DNA of 64,000 nt from Dendrophyllia cribrosa (Eukaryota; Cnidaria; Anthozoa; Scleractinia; Dendrophylliidae), in the NCBI GenBank assembly GCA_024195265.1, contig JAJLRJ010000011.1, forward strand, positions 3,865,866 through 3,929,865. The letters run 5' to 3'. Shown piece after piece: positions 43,516 through 58,500 of this stretch. The first letter of the stretch is position 1. Each line of letters begins with the position of its first letter. The notes under the pieces are model-generated. The model was not told the origin of the DNA. It did no database searches and saw only the letters and a list, made by a program, of their open reading frames with translations. Position numbers and translations under genes: made by a program.

Positions 43516-46500
43516 GTGAGATTGTCAGAACGACGTAAATTTTCACTTTCCTATATGCGTCGATTTCTATTGTTCCGTGAATGAAATGCCCCTTAATAAG
43601 GAAGGAGTGTTAGTTCGTTGGCGGTTGGCACTAATAATAGGGATTTTGGTTATTTAAATGTAATAGTGTTCGCTGTTATAATTACCGTAATTGATATTCT
43701 GTGATAGCTAACTGTTATTATAAACATGGAAGGTTTCTCGGCGGTCGATCGCGGGGAAATTTCTATGTTTTGCCTAGAATTTATCGATATGCACTGTGGA
43801 ATTTCATAAAGCAGCTATATTGTTGGATAATGTCGACAATCGATCGTTTCACTTCGTGTTATAATGGAAGTTTGTGGAAATATGCAAGGTTATGTTTCAC
43901 GCATGTCAATGTCAAATTTTGCTAGCTTATGGTTAATTCAAAGACAGTAAGGTCAAACTGATTTTATGGTCACGATGACGAAATATTTTTTCGTTCCATG
44001 AAACAAGGTCATTAAAGATTGCCACAGAAACATTATAGAGCTATAAATCAGTGTTTAGTGTTTGTTTCAAGTGAATCCCTGTTGTTAATTCCAGTTACTA
44101 GGAAAACTGTCATTAAGTTAAACATTTAGTTTATCAAAATCTAAATAAACAAAACAATTGACTACAAAAAAATGATTAGGTTAAGCAATATCAAACTTGA
44201 AATAATACTCTCAATAGCTTTTAAAAATTGAGCTAAAAGAAAAACAGGGTTGAATGTTACTCAATGTGTTAAGATCTATTTAGTAACAATGTCCTGTCAG
44301 GCTCTTACAAGACAAGGTTACATGCACAATCGTGCTGGGTTTGCTGTGTGATGGCAATCTGAAAATATCTTTGTGATCCTGTTGCTCAAATGACAGTTGT
44401 CCAGACTCTTCTGGGGAATTTTCTGCTGTCTTTTAATGTTGCCTTACCAAGAGTGCCAGATAATTTTCTTTTCAAGCTTTTAAGCCTGGTTCCCACTGGA
44501 ATGACAAGCATAAAAATTTTATAAGCGACATACACATACCCAAGGGGAGGTCATTCAGATTCAAAGTAATGCAAACCCAAACAAACTCTCAAAACTCCAA
44601 TAAATTCTTTGGGCTTGAAACAAAATGCAAAAAATCTCTAGCCTGTAAACAGGCTTCTTTTTGGGGAATTGGGTTAGGTTGTAGTGAGGAAAATTCGCAA
44701 GCCGAGTGTGGTCTGGGGAGGAGGGAGGGGGCGGCCCTCATCCTCAGTTTGCGCTCGGCTTGCTCGCTGAATATAACCTGACCCAATTCCCCAAAAAAGA
44801 AGCCTGTTCATAGGCTAAAAATCTCCTGAACCAAAATTAAGCACCCTAAAAAGAGGGTGTCAATGGGGTATACCTCTAGTTAGTAAACAGTTTAAAAAAA
44901 TCCATTTTAGTAAGTAAACAGTAAAAAAAAATCCCTTTTAGTCAGTAAACAGTAAACAGGGAAAAACGTCAGTTAATAATTAACGTTTACTAATTTTTTT
45001 CTCACAATATAGTCAACAACGATGTTGATTACTGTCAACCTTTCATCTTCTTAGTGGTAGTTATGACAGGAAAGAAATTACAGAATCTATAAAACAGTCT
45101 TAAGGATGTTCGCGCCAATTGTTTATGCGCATCCTTACTGCGCACGCAATTCATGTCGCAACGCCATTGCACGAGCGCGCGACTACAAAAAAATTTATCA
45201 TTCGTCATCCCTACAGTGATATAAGTCCAAATGTTGATAAGTGAATTTTAAACCTCTTAAAGATATATTTTAAGATGGTTCTAAATCAGCTTGGTTGTTC
45301 ATTTCAGAGCCTTGATGAAGATTACAACATATTGAACAAACTCAAGAAATCAAGCAAAGCTGTGCATGCTGCGGGACTGAGTAAGCTTTTATTCAACCTT
45401 AAATATCTTCTTGTACTAACACGAGGCCCTGAGTGTTAACAATTTGCAAAAAAAAAATCCGGAAGTTGGAACGTAAATGCCAAGGCTATTTTGGTTTGCC
45501 CGATCAGAAATTTTCCAAAATAAATGGAACGTCTTGGGAGGTACTCCAGAACTATCAACCAGTTCCAGGCCCTGCTCCAGTTCTGATCTGTAAGTGTGGC
45601 TACTAAGCTCATTTCTGGTGGTCAATGGCAAATGGTACACACCTATCTCGAACAGAAAATTTCCCATTTTGGAGATTTGCTTACTAGCATTTATACAAAC
45701 CGTGGACAAACTGGTTTTCCCATGTAAATGGTAAACAGTCCCTGTTAAGGTAAATTCCGATGGATGACAAGGCGTCAAAATACATATGTAGCAACATCAG
45801 CAAAGTGAAATGACGACGGACGACAAGAAGATTCTGTGAAATTGCGAACTTGTGGCATAGAAGTGCACGAAACTCTGACAGCGACATGCAAACCTTACAA
45901 AATTACAAGGTTTGAAATAATTTCAGACTAGAGACATGAACGCCCCCCTAACAGGGCCTGACTAGTTCACACAGACACTAGTGACATAAAGAAAACATCA
46001 GTTTTTTTCCTTACATGTATGTCGTAATGTTTATGTTAGCTAGCAACGTAACGACATAAGAACATGGACATAACTTATGTAGTTAAATATTTGTGTTCTT
46101 GTTATGTCGGTACATGTATGTTGTGTTGTTCACATTGTTAACATAAAACTTCTCAAACTCATTAATAATTCATGATGAGAACACAAAGGAAATCACTGCT
46201 GTGAAGGAGGTTTTGATATCCTGTCTTAATTTGCATAGATTTTGGTGATTTTATTCCTTCGTTTTCTCCACATTTAACAATCAGTTTGAGAAGCTATATC
46301 AAATACTTGAAAGAGTGTTTCATTAGGTATCCACACACCTTGAAGTGGGTTAAAAAAACTTGACTGCGCCTTTTTTCAACCCACTTTGTGGTGTTTGGAT
46401 ATCTGATGAAAAACTGTTCATTGTGTTTGATATATTGGGTTATTCCAGAAAAAATCCACACCCCCCCCCCAACGGATGGCAAGATTTTTTGATCCCTCCC

Positions 46501-49500
46501 CCCGCCCGGATTTCCTGGCCCGCTAGACCCCCCCCCCCCTCCCACCTGGATTTCCAAGCCCAGAGACCCCCCCTCCTGCCCGGATTTCCAATAAATTTTT
46601 GGAGGCCCTAAATTTACAGACAATGAAAAAAAATACATGTAGTCGCATTCAGGAGATCGTGTTTTTATATTTTTCTAAATTGTGGTGATTAGTGCTATAA
46701 ATTGGTGAAACATTTTTTAAATAAATATTGCGTGACACATAAAAAAAACCCCGTGATTTCAAGACAAAATCGAATGAAATGTTTCTTTAAATCTAGTTCC
46801 TTAAATAACTGCTTTGATTTTGGTATGTTTTAATTTTTTCCAGGCTTCACAGTTTCTTCAAAGTGTTGTCGCAAATACACAATTTTGTTTCATGCAAATT
46901 TTGTGTAAAATGTAATTTGATCGCACCCAGCTTTTTCATGATCATGAATCCAAAACATTTTTTCTTAAGGTCAAAACTTTTGAATGAAAGTCATATTTCC
47001 TTGAATGAAAATGTCTTACACTTGTCAGAATTCAGTGATTTTCTGCTTCTGAAAGGCTTGGAGATTTATTTATGACATTTATCCTAATTGCGCGCCGAGC
47101 GCTGGTGTCTGCGAAATATTGTAAACATCACAAAATATTATTTAAATTCAGCAACCTATTTTTATTACATCTAGTGTTTTCTAAAATTTCCGACTTTTCC
47201 TGTGTATAATAGAATGCCATTCTTATCCGTAAGAATGATTCACATAATGTAATATGCGAATCAAAAAAATCTTGAAAGCAAACAAATTCAGAAAGCGCTA
47301 TTTAATTTAATTATATTTACTAGCGCCTTTAAATACAGTGATTATTGGCTTCACGAAGAAAACATTCGAACAAGTTTGATCGCAATTTGCCTTTAAGTAT
47401 TAAATTGGAAAGCTTCTTTCAATTATTTTATATTTCCTTCAAGGTTGTTGAAAACCATGTTATCCTCGAAATATGCACTACAGTACACAATGTCTGAACT
47501 CTTTTTGTAATTGCTTATAGCTCCAAAGCAAATAATTTAAGTTCATTATTGAACTTTTTTTTTTATTTAAAATTTCTCTCCTGGGGTTGTCCAGGGGTAC
47601 CAACAGCTTGATACTGTTAGTGTCAAATTGTTAAATTGTCACAAGAACAAGCCTCAATCCACTTGCATGCTAGCTTTCCTTGTTGGTTCATTCTCATGGC
47701 TTTGCTACTTGCATGTGACAGGCAATAGAACTGAATCAGGCTGCTAAATCATGCTACCATGGATTTTATGGGTGATTATTTTACATGTATGTTGATGTCT
47801 ATTATAAATTCGTTATATAAATATATAATTTTTTTGTACAATTCTTAGATTATTCAACAAATCAATTATCACTAGCTGAGAGTCTTGAAAAGCTTGGAAC
47901 ATCCTCTCTTTCAAAAGAAGCTGATACTGGAATAGGTAAGTAAATGGTAATTAAGTATTGTCTGTCTGGGATAACGGGTGTAGCTAAGAAAAAAGTTAGC
48001 CAGTTTTTCTCACTTGTGTACACTGTACCTTCAAAATCACCCCAAGTCTTTGTTTTCTACTAGTGAATTTCAGCCGGTGATAAGTTCTCTTTCAGCTGGT
48101 GATATTAGCCGGTAGCCAGCTCTTAGCTACATCCCTGGGATAATAGAGCAGTTTGCAACTACTATATCATAAAACCAAAACTAAACTAATTATTACTCTG
48201 GTCAATTCAACAAACGGTGGCAATGCAGTGAACCAATTAAAACTCAAAGCAAATCCATGTAACAGGTACCATTAGCGTGGGAAAAACATACGAGCTAGTC
48301 ATTATTGGTTTTGATTTTACTTCTTATTTCTTTGAGGAAGTGGCACAAGATTTTTTAGCTAATCACAAAGCAAACATGTAGCAATGCAAAACCAAAGCAA
48401 TTGTAAAATTGCTTTTGACATGCAGTTAAAAACTCCTCTATTGAATGAGCCAGATGGCTTTTCACTGCAGAAGCTAATAAACTGAGTAATACTTATCTGT
48501 AGCTCCAGTTTCTGCAGCATGAAGTGAGTAGGGATATACTACAGTCAAACCTCCTTAATATGGCCACCAAAGGGACACACTGAAGTGTCCGTACTATAGA
48601 GGTGTCCGTACTATAGAGGTGTTCGTACTAAACAGGTAGGGATTTTATGAATTGGGTGTCTTCGGGACCAAGAGAACTGTCTGTAATAGAGAGGTGTCCA
48701 TATTAGAGAGGTGTTCGTAATAGAGAGGTGTCCATATTAGAGGTGTCCATAAGGAGAGGTTCCACTGTACTCCTCCTGTGATGCATGTCCATCACAGCCC
48801 TGGTTTATCCCCCCTTCCCTCCAATATTCTGTAAAGGTTTCTACAAGGTTTTGACAATATACTCATTAATACATCTGAGTAGTCCAGCAAAGGTTCTTGT
48901 CTTAGTAAACAACTTGATGCTTAGCCTTAAGCCTGCATTCAACCACTGAGCTTTTACAGTAACCAGTGGACATACAAACTTTTAATGTTTGTATCCTAAG
49001 ATTCATTTTACAGTTATATTTATACAAGGTTTCACCTTAATGTAATGTTCAATTAATTAAACATACCTTTAACATTTTCATCCAATGATTCATTTTAATA
49101 ACTGGTTATTTATTTATTTATTTTTTAATACACTGTAATTTTTATGTGCGACTGAACATTACATGGAAGTCTGCACATTACAAATTAATTAATTATTATC
49201 ATTTATTAATTGTTATGCTGCCACTAAATGAAATAATGTTTATTTCAACAAACAAAGCTGTGTCGGTGGCGGAGTGAAACTTAAAAATTAAGTTTTATTG
49301 ACTGAGTCGATAACTACAGTAAACTGGCCACCATAAACAGCTTTAAAAGCTGACCTTTTAACACTAGCCCTTTAGTCACAGCAAATGCTAGCACTCAAAA
49401 CATCAGCTTTTTTACCTGCCAACTTTTTCTGAGTGATAGGCGTGAGAATTGTTTCGTGGGAGTGCCAGGATTTCCGAAGGCGACCCGGCCAAATCTGAGG

Positions 49501-52500
49501 AGAACCTGATCTATTCCGAAGATGTTCGAGAATTCAGAAGTTTCCATGGACCTTAGACCTCCATTTAATAACATCCAGCTGTAATGTTCAGAACGATAAA
49601 AACCTACAAAAAAGTGCTATATTTTCATGAACGTAACTATATTTTTAATTGGATCATGCGATCAGTTAAGGCTGATAGCTCAAATCTGTAAGTCAGGCAT
49701 GAGAAATTGCTCCATAGGCATGGGTAGTCGTGAGATCAGAGTTTTGGACTCACGGGCAGGCAGGTATAAGCCTTTGAATCTCATCACCGTTGCCAATGAC
49801 TTACCTTCATTATCAACTCAGCTGACCTTATGTTTTGAGCCTCTAACCAAAAAAAAAAAAAATTATTTTTCAGTTATTTACCTGAGTGTAATTCTTTTTC
49901 AGGAACTGCATTTTTAAAATTTTCCGTCACATTCAAGGTAAGTTATTGATGCTGTACTGTCAGCATATCTTCACTACATGTAGTTTGGACTCTCTTCTTG
50001 ATAATTTCAAGTGGATATTTACAGGTCTATTCCATTAATAAAAGTTTCATTTAAAACAGATGCAAAATGATGCAGTCAGGATCGATCAATAATAATGCAA
50101 ATGGAGAAAACAAAAAACAAAAATATAAAATGGAATGATATTTTGTCCATAATATTCACTTTAAGATTTAAAATGCCAGAGGATTTTTCTTTTAACCCTT
50201 TTTTAGCCATGTAAATAGTATTTTTTTAAATGATATTTTGTTAGATCTGTTCTTTAGTAACACCTTCATATAGATTAAATACATAATTTTTCTTTTTCAC
50301 AGGAGCTCTGTTCAGTTATGAAAACACTGGTAAGTTTAGAGGCTAATTTAGAATTTTCATGAATACCAGTAAATTGCGACATCTCTTTTTGATTTATAAA
50401 TATTTGATTAATAAAATTATATATTATTAAATATAACTTTAATAACCGTAGTTTTTTCATCACATTATAGTTCACAAACTACAACAACATGGTTTTGTTT
50501 CCTCTTGATTCTTTGTTAAAAGGAGATTTAAAAGATGTGAAAGCGGTAAGTACAGCATAGTGAGAACTGTACCAACATGTCAATCATCCTCACTGGTCTC
50601 CGGCATATATTTATTCTGTGGTTATTTATTCTGCCCGCCGCAATTGGCTCTTGCTATTTGCGGGTCAGTGTAAATTGTAATTAAATTTAAATGAATAAAG
50701 TTGTTGTTGTTGTTGGTTACTTGACCCTGGGCTGCGTACTCCCTCATTGCTGAAAATATTGCTGGATGGGGGCAATGTTCTACAATGTATATGTAAGATA
50801 TCAGGTTCAGTTTATTTGATAATGATGAAGGGTCAGCCAAAAAGTAATAGACAAAACAATCAAAGACTCCTTCTAGCCTACTCGTAAATGTGAAATGTAT
50901 GGACCTTCCCCTCTCCTAGTTGTTTTACTCCACCGACCCCCACCCCCTGTGTCCAACTCCCCACCCTCCCCTCCCTCCGATGCCATCCCCATGGTTAAGG
51001 CAGGTGACCATTCACATAGCGGGCTCTTTGTTCACTGACTCTCTCCTTTCCTAGGCAATTTGCTACACTGACCTCTCATCTCCTGCATTCAACTTAACAC
51101 CCTCCCCTCCCTCTGATGCCATCCCCTATGAATAAGGCAGGTGACCATTACACATAGGGGGCTCTATGTTCACTGACTCTCCCCTCTCCTACACATTTTG
51201 CTCCACTGACCTCTCACCTCCTGCATTCAACTCCCCACCCTCCCCTCCCCCTCCAAAACCGTCCCCATGGGTAAGGCAGCTGACCATTACATATCGCTGA
51301 CTCAATTTTAACAATCCATTGACCAACTGATTGCGTGAATTTTGTCTTCAAATGCTATAATTCATTCAATTTGCCACATTTTCACCAGTTATTGAAATAC
51401 TGGTTCAAGTGTTGTCTTTAAATAACAGTGTGGCATCAGATACTCCCGGAAAGCCAGTTTGTGCAAATTTTGACCTACATGTTTTTGTTTAGTCGGGACT
51501 CTTGTTAGCCAACTACATTTGTGCGTACAAATTGAACATAAGCCTGAAAAGATGTTTTAAACAATTCACAATAAATTCTTATTTTTCCCCTTTTTATACC
51601 ACCATGTCTGTGTTGTGGTTTAAATTTTATTTTGGTTTAAAATTTTCAAACCAGTTTGATTTTAATTTTTCTTTGTTTCAGATTATGGTAATGAATTGGA
51701 GACAAAAGAAAAACTCAAAATAAAAATTAAACTGGTTTGAAAATTTTAAACCAAAATAAAATTTAAACCACAACATCTATAAATTCTATATTTTCCAGGA
51801 TTTGAGAAAGCCATTTGACAAAGCATGGAAGGATTATGAGACTAAAGTGTAAGTATATTAATTTTACATTTCCTTTTTTCTCCTGACCAGTATGTGAGAT
51901 TATTTTAATTTTTTTATGTTGACAATTTTTACCAGGGTAAAAATGTGAGAGACTAAAATTAATAAACTTTTTAGGCCTTATTTTTGGCAAGATAAGGGGG
52001 CTGTATGGGCCCCTTCCATAGATCTGCTACTGCAGGAAGATATTTGATTTTGGTCCTGAAGATGTCCACTTGTGGAAGATTCATTTATGATCTTGTCTTT
52101 ACTTTAGGGCAAAGATTGAAAAAGAAAAGAAGAAGCTTGCTCAGGATGCTGGGTGCCTTAGAACAGAAGTTACAGGTGGAGAGGTAACTAACAACACTGA
52201 GGAGAATTTTTATTTGATAATTCTGAGGTTAAATTTTTGGAGGAGAGTTTGCAGTTTGTAGCTACAAACTGTAATATAAATTAAGTATGTTTGTTGCTTA
52301 ATATAACGATATGTTACATTTCTTAGATGGCAGAAGAAACAGAAAGGGAGAGAAGATTTTTTCAATTACAAATGTGTGAGGTAATAAGGGTATTTATAAC
52401 TTTTTACTGCTTTAATAATAATTATAAAATATTAATATATGTAAATAAATTTATTATAATTCAACATTTAACAAATAGATTCCATTTGGCCGTGTGTCTG

Positions 52501-55500
52501 TTCAGTTATAGATCACAGATGACATCAAAATGTGGTAAGAACAAGAAAGTGGCACACGAGCCGCAGGCGAGTGTGTCACTGATGTTCTTACCACATTTTG
52601 ACGTCCTCTGTGATCTGTACATAACTGAACAGACACGGCCAAATGGAATCTATTTGTTTTATACAAAGAACAGAAAAGTAAAAAGAGTAAAATTACGAAC
52701 TTGCCTCGTAGCGCTCGACTGTTCGAAGATTTGTTCCAGTTTAGGTATTTTTCAAGTCGCCAAGAACACTTTTCATCTTAGTTTCTTCTTTTTCTTGCTC
52801 GTAAACTTTCCTGCTAAACATTTTTTAAGGCTTTCACATGCTCAATTCACAATAATCTTGCAAACATTTTCAAAACTGTGCGCCATGTGGGACAAAACAA
52901 AGCAAACAATTTTTCTATGACGTCAGCCGTGCATCTGTACTCTGATAGATCATAGGCAACGACCAATCACAGAGTACATAGTATTCAGTTCATTGTATAA
53001 AGCATTCTAGAGTGCAAGTATGCACCAAAACTAGTGCTAATATGACATGTAAATTACACTCTTCTGAGCCAAATTTGGAAATTAAAACATTGACATTTCA
53101 AAAACATAGATTTGGGAGATGACTGTCATATAATAAACAATTTATTCAGGAAAAAGCTGTGTAATATGGCTGTAATATGCCTCTAATTTCAGGTCACTAA
53201 CCACAAAGCCACACTTATTCCCAGCATTGCTATCACTGTACTTAAACTGTAAGTTATAAATCCACTAGGTTATGTTTCAATCAAATTATTACATTCTTCT
53301 CTTTGTTTCTCTTTTATTGAAGTTTTTAATGAAGGTGAATGAAATCAAAGTCAAAAAAGGAGTTGAGTTGGCTCAGCATTTAGTGGAGTTCTACCATGCA
53401 CAAGTCACGTAAGTTTTAATGTGTATATGAAAGTAAATTCATAAATTATTCATAAAGAATTAAAGAGAATGTTATCACAGTTATACAGCAACTACATGTA
53501 AGGGAGTTGCAATAATTAATTATTAGAACCTAAAGAAAAAATATTTTAGGCCTTGACGGGATTCAAATCCATAACCTTTGCGATTTTGGTGCAAATGCTC
53601 TACCACTGAGCTCCATGCAAGGTGAGATGGGAGCTTGCTCAATTGTAAGTTAGAACTGTTGTTAAGCTTTTTCGAAGTTATGAATAATGATAATTTGTAT
53701 ACATGTATGAAAGTAAATTCATTTGAGCTGTGTTGGGAAGAATTTTAAAGAAGGTGATCATCGCAGAACTTATATGTACAGCAGCTGAAGAAGTTGCAGA
53801 ATTCGTCTTCATTTCTTGGCTAGAACAAGTGCATATTTTTGAAGGAGTTTATTAACAACAACACCAGAAACTATGTATACAGTGCCATTTTCATTTGTTG
53901 CAGGTATTTTCAGATGGGATCACAAGTTTTAGAAAGTATGCGAGGTTATTTAGAAGACCTTGTTTCAAATCTTCAACAGGTTAGTTTATATCTCAACCAT
54001 TCTCATATGGCAGCGTTAGCACATTATTATATGTGTGGAAGTCTTAAAGCAGAGGTGTACACCAAGCCAAGCACATACCCCTACTCAGATTTTCCCCCAA
54101 AATTTCCTTTGCGTAGTTCATTGGCACAAGCAAACGTCTTTGCAATCTTAACAGTGTCCAGTGTGTCCGTAATCAATTTGTGACAATGCATACTTAGGCA
54201 GTTTTTCAGACGATCCTGCTTTATGGTGCTTCTTAGGTAGTTCTTGAGTCGTTGGAGGGCAAAAAATGCTGCGCTGGCGGTATTTTTGGCACCGAAAGTT
54301 GGGGGGGGGGGTGCTGTTCAGTTTGGGAGGACTACAGCCGCTGCCTGCCCTCCCCCCCCCCCCCCCCCCTGCTCCGCTGCCTTTGTAAAGACACCAAGGC
54401 TGTGCTCTAAGCAGGGATTCTGACAGGGTGCGCGGGTGCGGGACCGCACAATTCGGTCAAACCCGCACAATTCCGCACAATTCCTAAAAATCCGCACAAT
54501 CCCGCACAATACTGAAATATTTGCTTAAAATTTTAATTAAATCAGGTATTTCTATTGATTACCAAGATTTCGAGAAACGTTTTAGTCTATTTTCAGCCCA
54601 TTTTCCCTCCAAACAGTCGAGAAATCCCTCGCTTTCCTCAAACAGCTCGAGCGGATCGGCGATATAAAAACAACAAGGCGTTCTCTTCGCCGTCCTGGGA
54701 ACTAGTCTCAGTTTTACTTCTTTCCGACTTCCTACAGAATTTTTCGCGTAGGTTTTTAGTTGTCGTTTTCCAGACATTATGTCGTTTTTCTTAGCAGCCT
54801 GTTGATATTTTTTCGAGCGCTTTCGCTTTCGCTTCCTCTTTCTCTTTTAGTTTAATATGTCGGGGACCGAAGAAGAAACACCGAAGAAATGTTGTACTCG
54901 GTCGCGCCGAAATGAATGTCACTCTGTCTGAATTATTTTCGCAAAGAACTGATCAAGTTTGCGAATCGACAAACAAACTATTAACGCGCTCGAACTTCGG
55001 ATTGATAGGAGAAAATTATTAAGTTCTGATCAGAATACTGGATTTTATTTTTTCAATCAAGTGAAAGACGTTTTCATTCGGGAAAATGCAAAACAAATAT
55101 GCTATCAAATTACATTTAGCACGCAATTTGCATACATCTCGAGGTTGTGTTTTTGCGGCAAACTTTCGAAGAAATTGTGTGAACCTTTAATGGAAATTAT
55201 TCACACTGCATAAAATGTACGGATTTTTCAGAAAGGAACTCGCTCAGATCGGAAACATTTTATTTAGAGGTGGTATTTCGGTTTTACCCGATCGAGTTTA
55301 TCGTGTCACGCAATGTGATTTTGTTGATCGAGACAAATAAACTTTGGTGAAGAAAAACAGCCGCAAATTGGCGATTGCTGGGTACATTTTAATCCCCAAA
55401 GTAAAACATCCATTTGTATTTTTCATTTATGTAGAATTTCCTCCCTGTCATATTTTTCTGGCCTGGCTAGAACACTGGTGAATGAATATTTGGTTGGTCA

Positions 55501-58500
55501 CAGGATTGCGCAATCCCGCACAATTTCCCGCACAATTTTGGATTTTTTCCCGCACCCTGTCAGAATCCCAGTCTAAGAGTTAAAATAGTAGGGGACGTAA
55601 AAGAACCCACATCGCTGTTCGAAAAAGAGTAGGGGACGTAGTCCCTGGTGTTGTGGTCTGATCTCCATGGGGGTTTGATATCAATTGGGGCATATGTCCT
55701 GTCTCTTCTCCCATCACCGCGACAAAAGTCGGCACTGTGACAAAGTAAGTAAAAACGGTAAAGACAATAGGGAACCCAAAGGGAGTTGAACTATAATATT
55801 TAGGGTGCCCAGCAGTTACGCTATGTGCAAAAACTCAGTTTTTGTTGCCGCCCTGAAGACAAAGTTAGTTGCCTAATGGCACCCAGGCACTGCTAGCTAG
55901 AGCACAGCCCATATTCCAAAACAAAGGGGAAAAAATCAAATTTGAAAATGTTCCAACCAAAAAAAAATTTGAATCACAACAAATACACTGTAGGTTAAGC
56001 TCAAGCTCATTGTGCAAGCTGCTTATGACCTGCATTTTGTAAGACAGTGTGACATAATAAGACATACCATCGTGATTAGTTTATTGGTATTAAAAGGTAA
56101 TGGTACAAACTGAGGTCACAGGTTACCCTTGTGTTATGTCAATTGACAGGACATAAATTGAGTGGCTGGATGAATAAAGAAAGGACCCAGGGGTTTCAAT
56201 GAAATTTGAAGTAGGCGGCTGGTTTGAGTAGAGTATCTGACTGTATCAACAAGGGGCCATTTAGGCCTCTTTCTTCTAGGGGGTTCTGGGGGTATGCCCC
56301 CCTCCCCCCCAGAAAATTTTGAAATCTGGAAGCTGTGAAATGCGGTTTACCTAATGTAACTTTTTTGTGCTTGTTGGGGAGATGTTTTACATTTAGATTA
56401 TAGAGGGGACATTAAAAAAATGATGCAAATCTGAGCAAAACCTAAAAAAAAAAATTGAAAACAAATTGACATGGATCCTTTATGTAGCGAGTCCTTCAAT
56501 AATAAGAAGCTGTGCACAGCTTGAACTTGTTGTAATTCTTCCTTCTGCCTCTCATGTCAACACATGGAGAGATTTTTCCACCATCTTGAAATCAAGACCA
56601 AGATCATGAGGTCATGTGTCAACGAATCAGACCTGTTGCATTCATGATATTTTAAAATATGCATGCATAAATATGCATGCACTAATGTGACACACTCACA
56701 CGCACAAAAGAAAAGTCACAGCCGAATTTGTAACTCGTTGGCTTTGCCACGAGTAATAATATTAGTGCTCCCTAGTGCTTTTCCACTCATGTGATTGAGT
56801 TGGAAAAAAGTGACATTTTTGTTGTTTTTTGTTTAGTTAAGAGCACAGCAGGATGAAGAGAGAAAGGAACTGAATGAATTAAGAAATGAAATTAAAAGCC
56901 ATCTTCAAATTGATAAGGAAGTAAGGAAATAATTATATGAATTTCTAGATTGTAGACTTGTTGTTAGAGATTATAATAATTATGCTCCTGAGTTCAGGCA
57001 TATTTTTCCAGCCTGTCTAGTAGTAGTTAAACTTCATTTTTACAAGGTGATCCTTTCAGCTCAATGAGGGGCCCTGCAGTTGTGTAATTAAAGGTACCCT
57101 GCAGTCCATTCTGTGCATGCAGTGTACTGCTGGTGATGTTGCCTTCAACTGCCTGATCTTTAATTGCTTCAGCAATGCTTCTTTTGAACTCATCGACAGT
57201 AGAATAGAAGCTTACTTTTGCAAGCTTTCCCATCTAGCCTGCATGGCAGGCGTAGACGGGGAGGGGATGAGGCACGAAAAAGGAGAAGTTGAGAAGGGAA
57301 GGAACGCCTGCTATAAGAACTGGGCTATTCGCATTACACCCACCAATTTCCTGGTAATCGATTATGTCAACTGTCAATACGTTTACCAATCAGAATCTGG
57401 TGTGCGCTTTTATGCATGGCTGACTTAACGTGGGAATTTACCATGTTTACCGCTCAGCGCGAATTAGCCATTAGGAATTTTGCAGCTGCCAGCGTCTGCA
57501 GAAATAAACAAAAGGGGGTCTTTATTGTAGGCATCCTTTCCCTCTCTCCCCAGTTCCCCATTTCACAGAATGTAACATATCATCAAAATCAAAAACAAAA
57601 AATGTAAACATTGCTCAAGCATGCGCACTAGGGACTGTAGGTTCTCTTAAAAAAAATGATTGTTTGAACTTAACTTTTTTTAAAATAAATTTTAACAGTC
57701 CTCTCAGAGTAAGGGAAGCTATAGCTTACATGGACAGCAAGGTGACAAAATCCATGGGAATGAGAGAGCTGGCTTCCTGCAAAAGCGCAGCGAAGGGTGA
57801 GTGCAATCCTGATGACACACTGGAATGTCGGAACACAGGGCGCAGAGGAGTCGATTGCAACTGTAATTTATTTTATTTTCACAGCGCGAATCGATTTTGG
57901 CAGAGCACTATGAACTTAGCGAACGTCTGGTGGAATTTTATCATCAAGCTGAAATCCGACATTGGCCATCTGGGGTGAAATGATTATTGCCCAAAGGGCG
58001 ATGATTCTGGAAAGCGCAGCTTTCAGGATGAGGGATGAGGCATGAGGTGCCAAGAAGAAACTGTTTATACCCCTGGCGACATATCTCCAATCATTGTTAT
58101 ATGTGGCTTTTGGCTTGAGGATCAGATTTCACCAGATGCATAACACAATGGCCTGATGCTTTGTTCGGTCATGTTCATAGTTTTTCCACAAATCAAAATT
58201 TCAAAAAAATCCCAAATTACACTTTGTAAAATATTGAAAAACAAATGGTACCATGCAAAAGTACTGCCGAAGCAGTTTCATTTGAATGGTCACACCAAAG
58301 GATTTCGTCCACAGACTCAAAAGTTAGAACAAATGGTACCATGCAAAAGTACTGCTGAAGAGGTTTCATTTGAATGGTCACACCATAGGATTTCATCAAC
58401 AGACTCAAAAGTTAGAACAAATGGTACCATGCAAAAGTACTGCTGATTCATTTGAATGGTCACACCATAGGATTTCATCAACAGACTCAAAAGTTAGAAC

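Noticed and set aside
45416..45887. Two minus-strand frames (120 and 67 codons) in ASAP intron 2
   Set aside because: No domain, overlapping frames in different phases, and no conserved motif; likely repeat DNA without coding function.
52327..52920. 197-codon open frame on the plus strand
   Set aside because: Only its first 54 bases are coding (ASAP exon 9, ending at a GT donor). The rest runs into a foldback element and shows no domain.
53546..53625. Functional tRNA gene
   Set aside because: A and B box-like motifs are present, but the acceptor stem does not pair and the T arm is altered; it is a SINE head or pseudogene.
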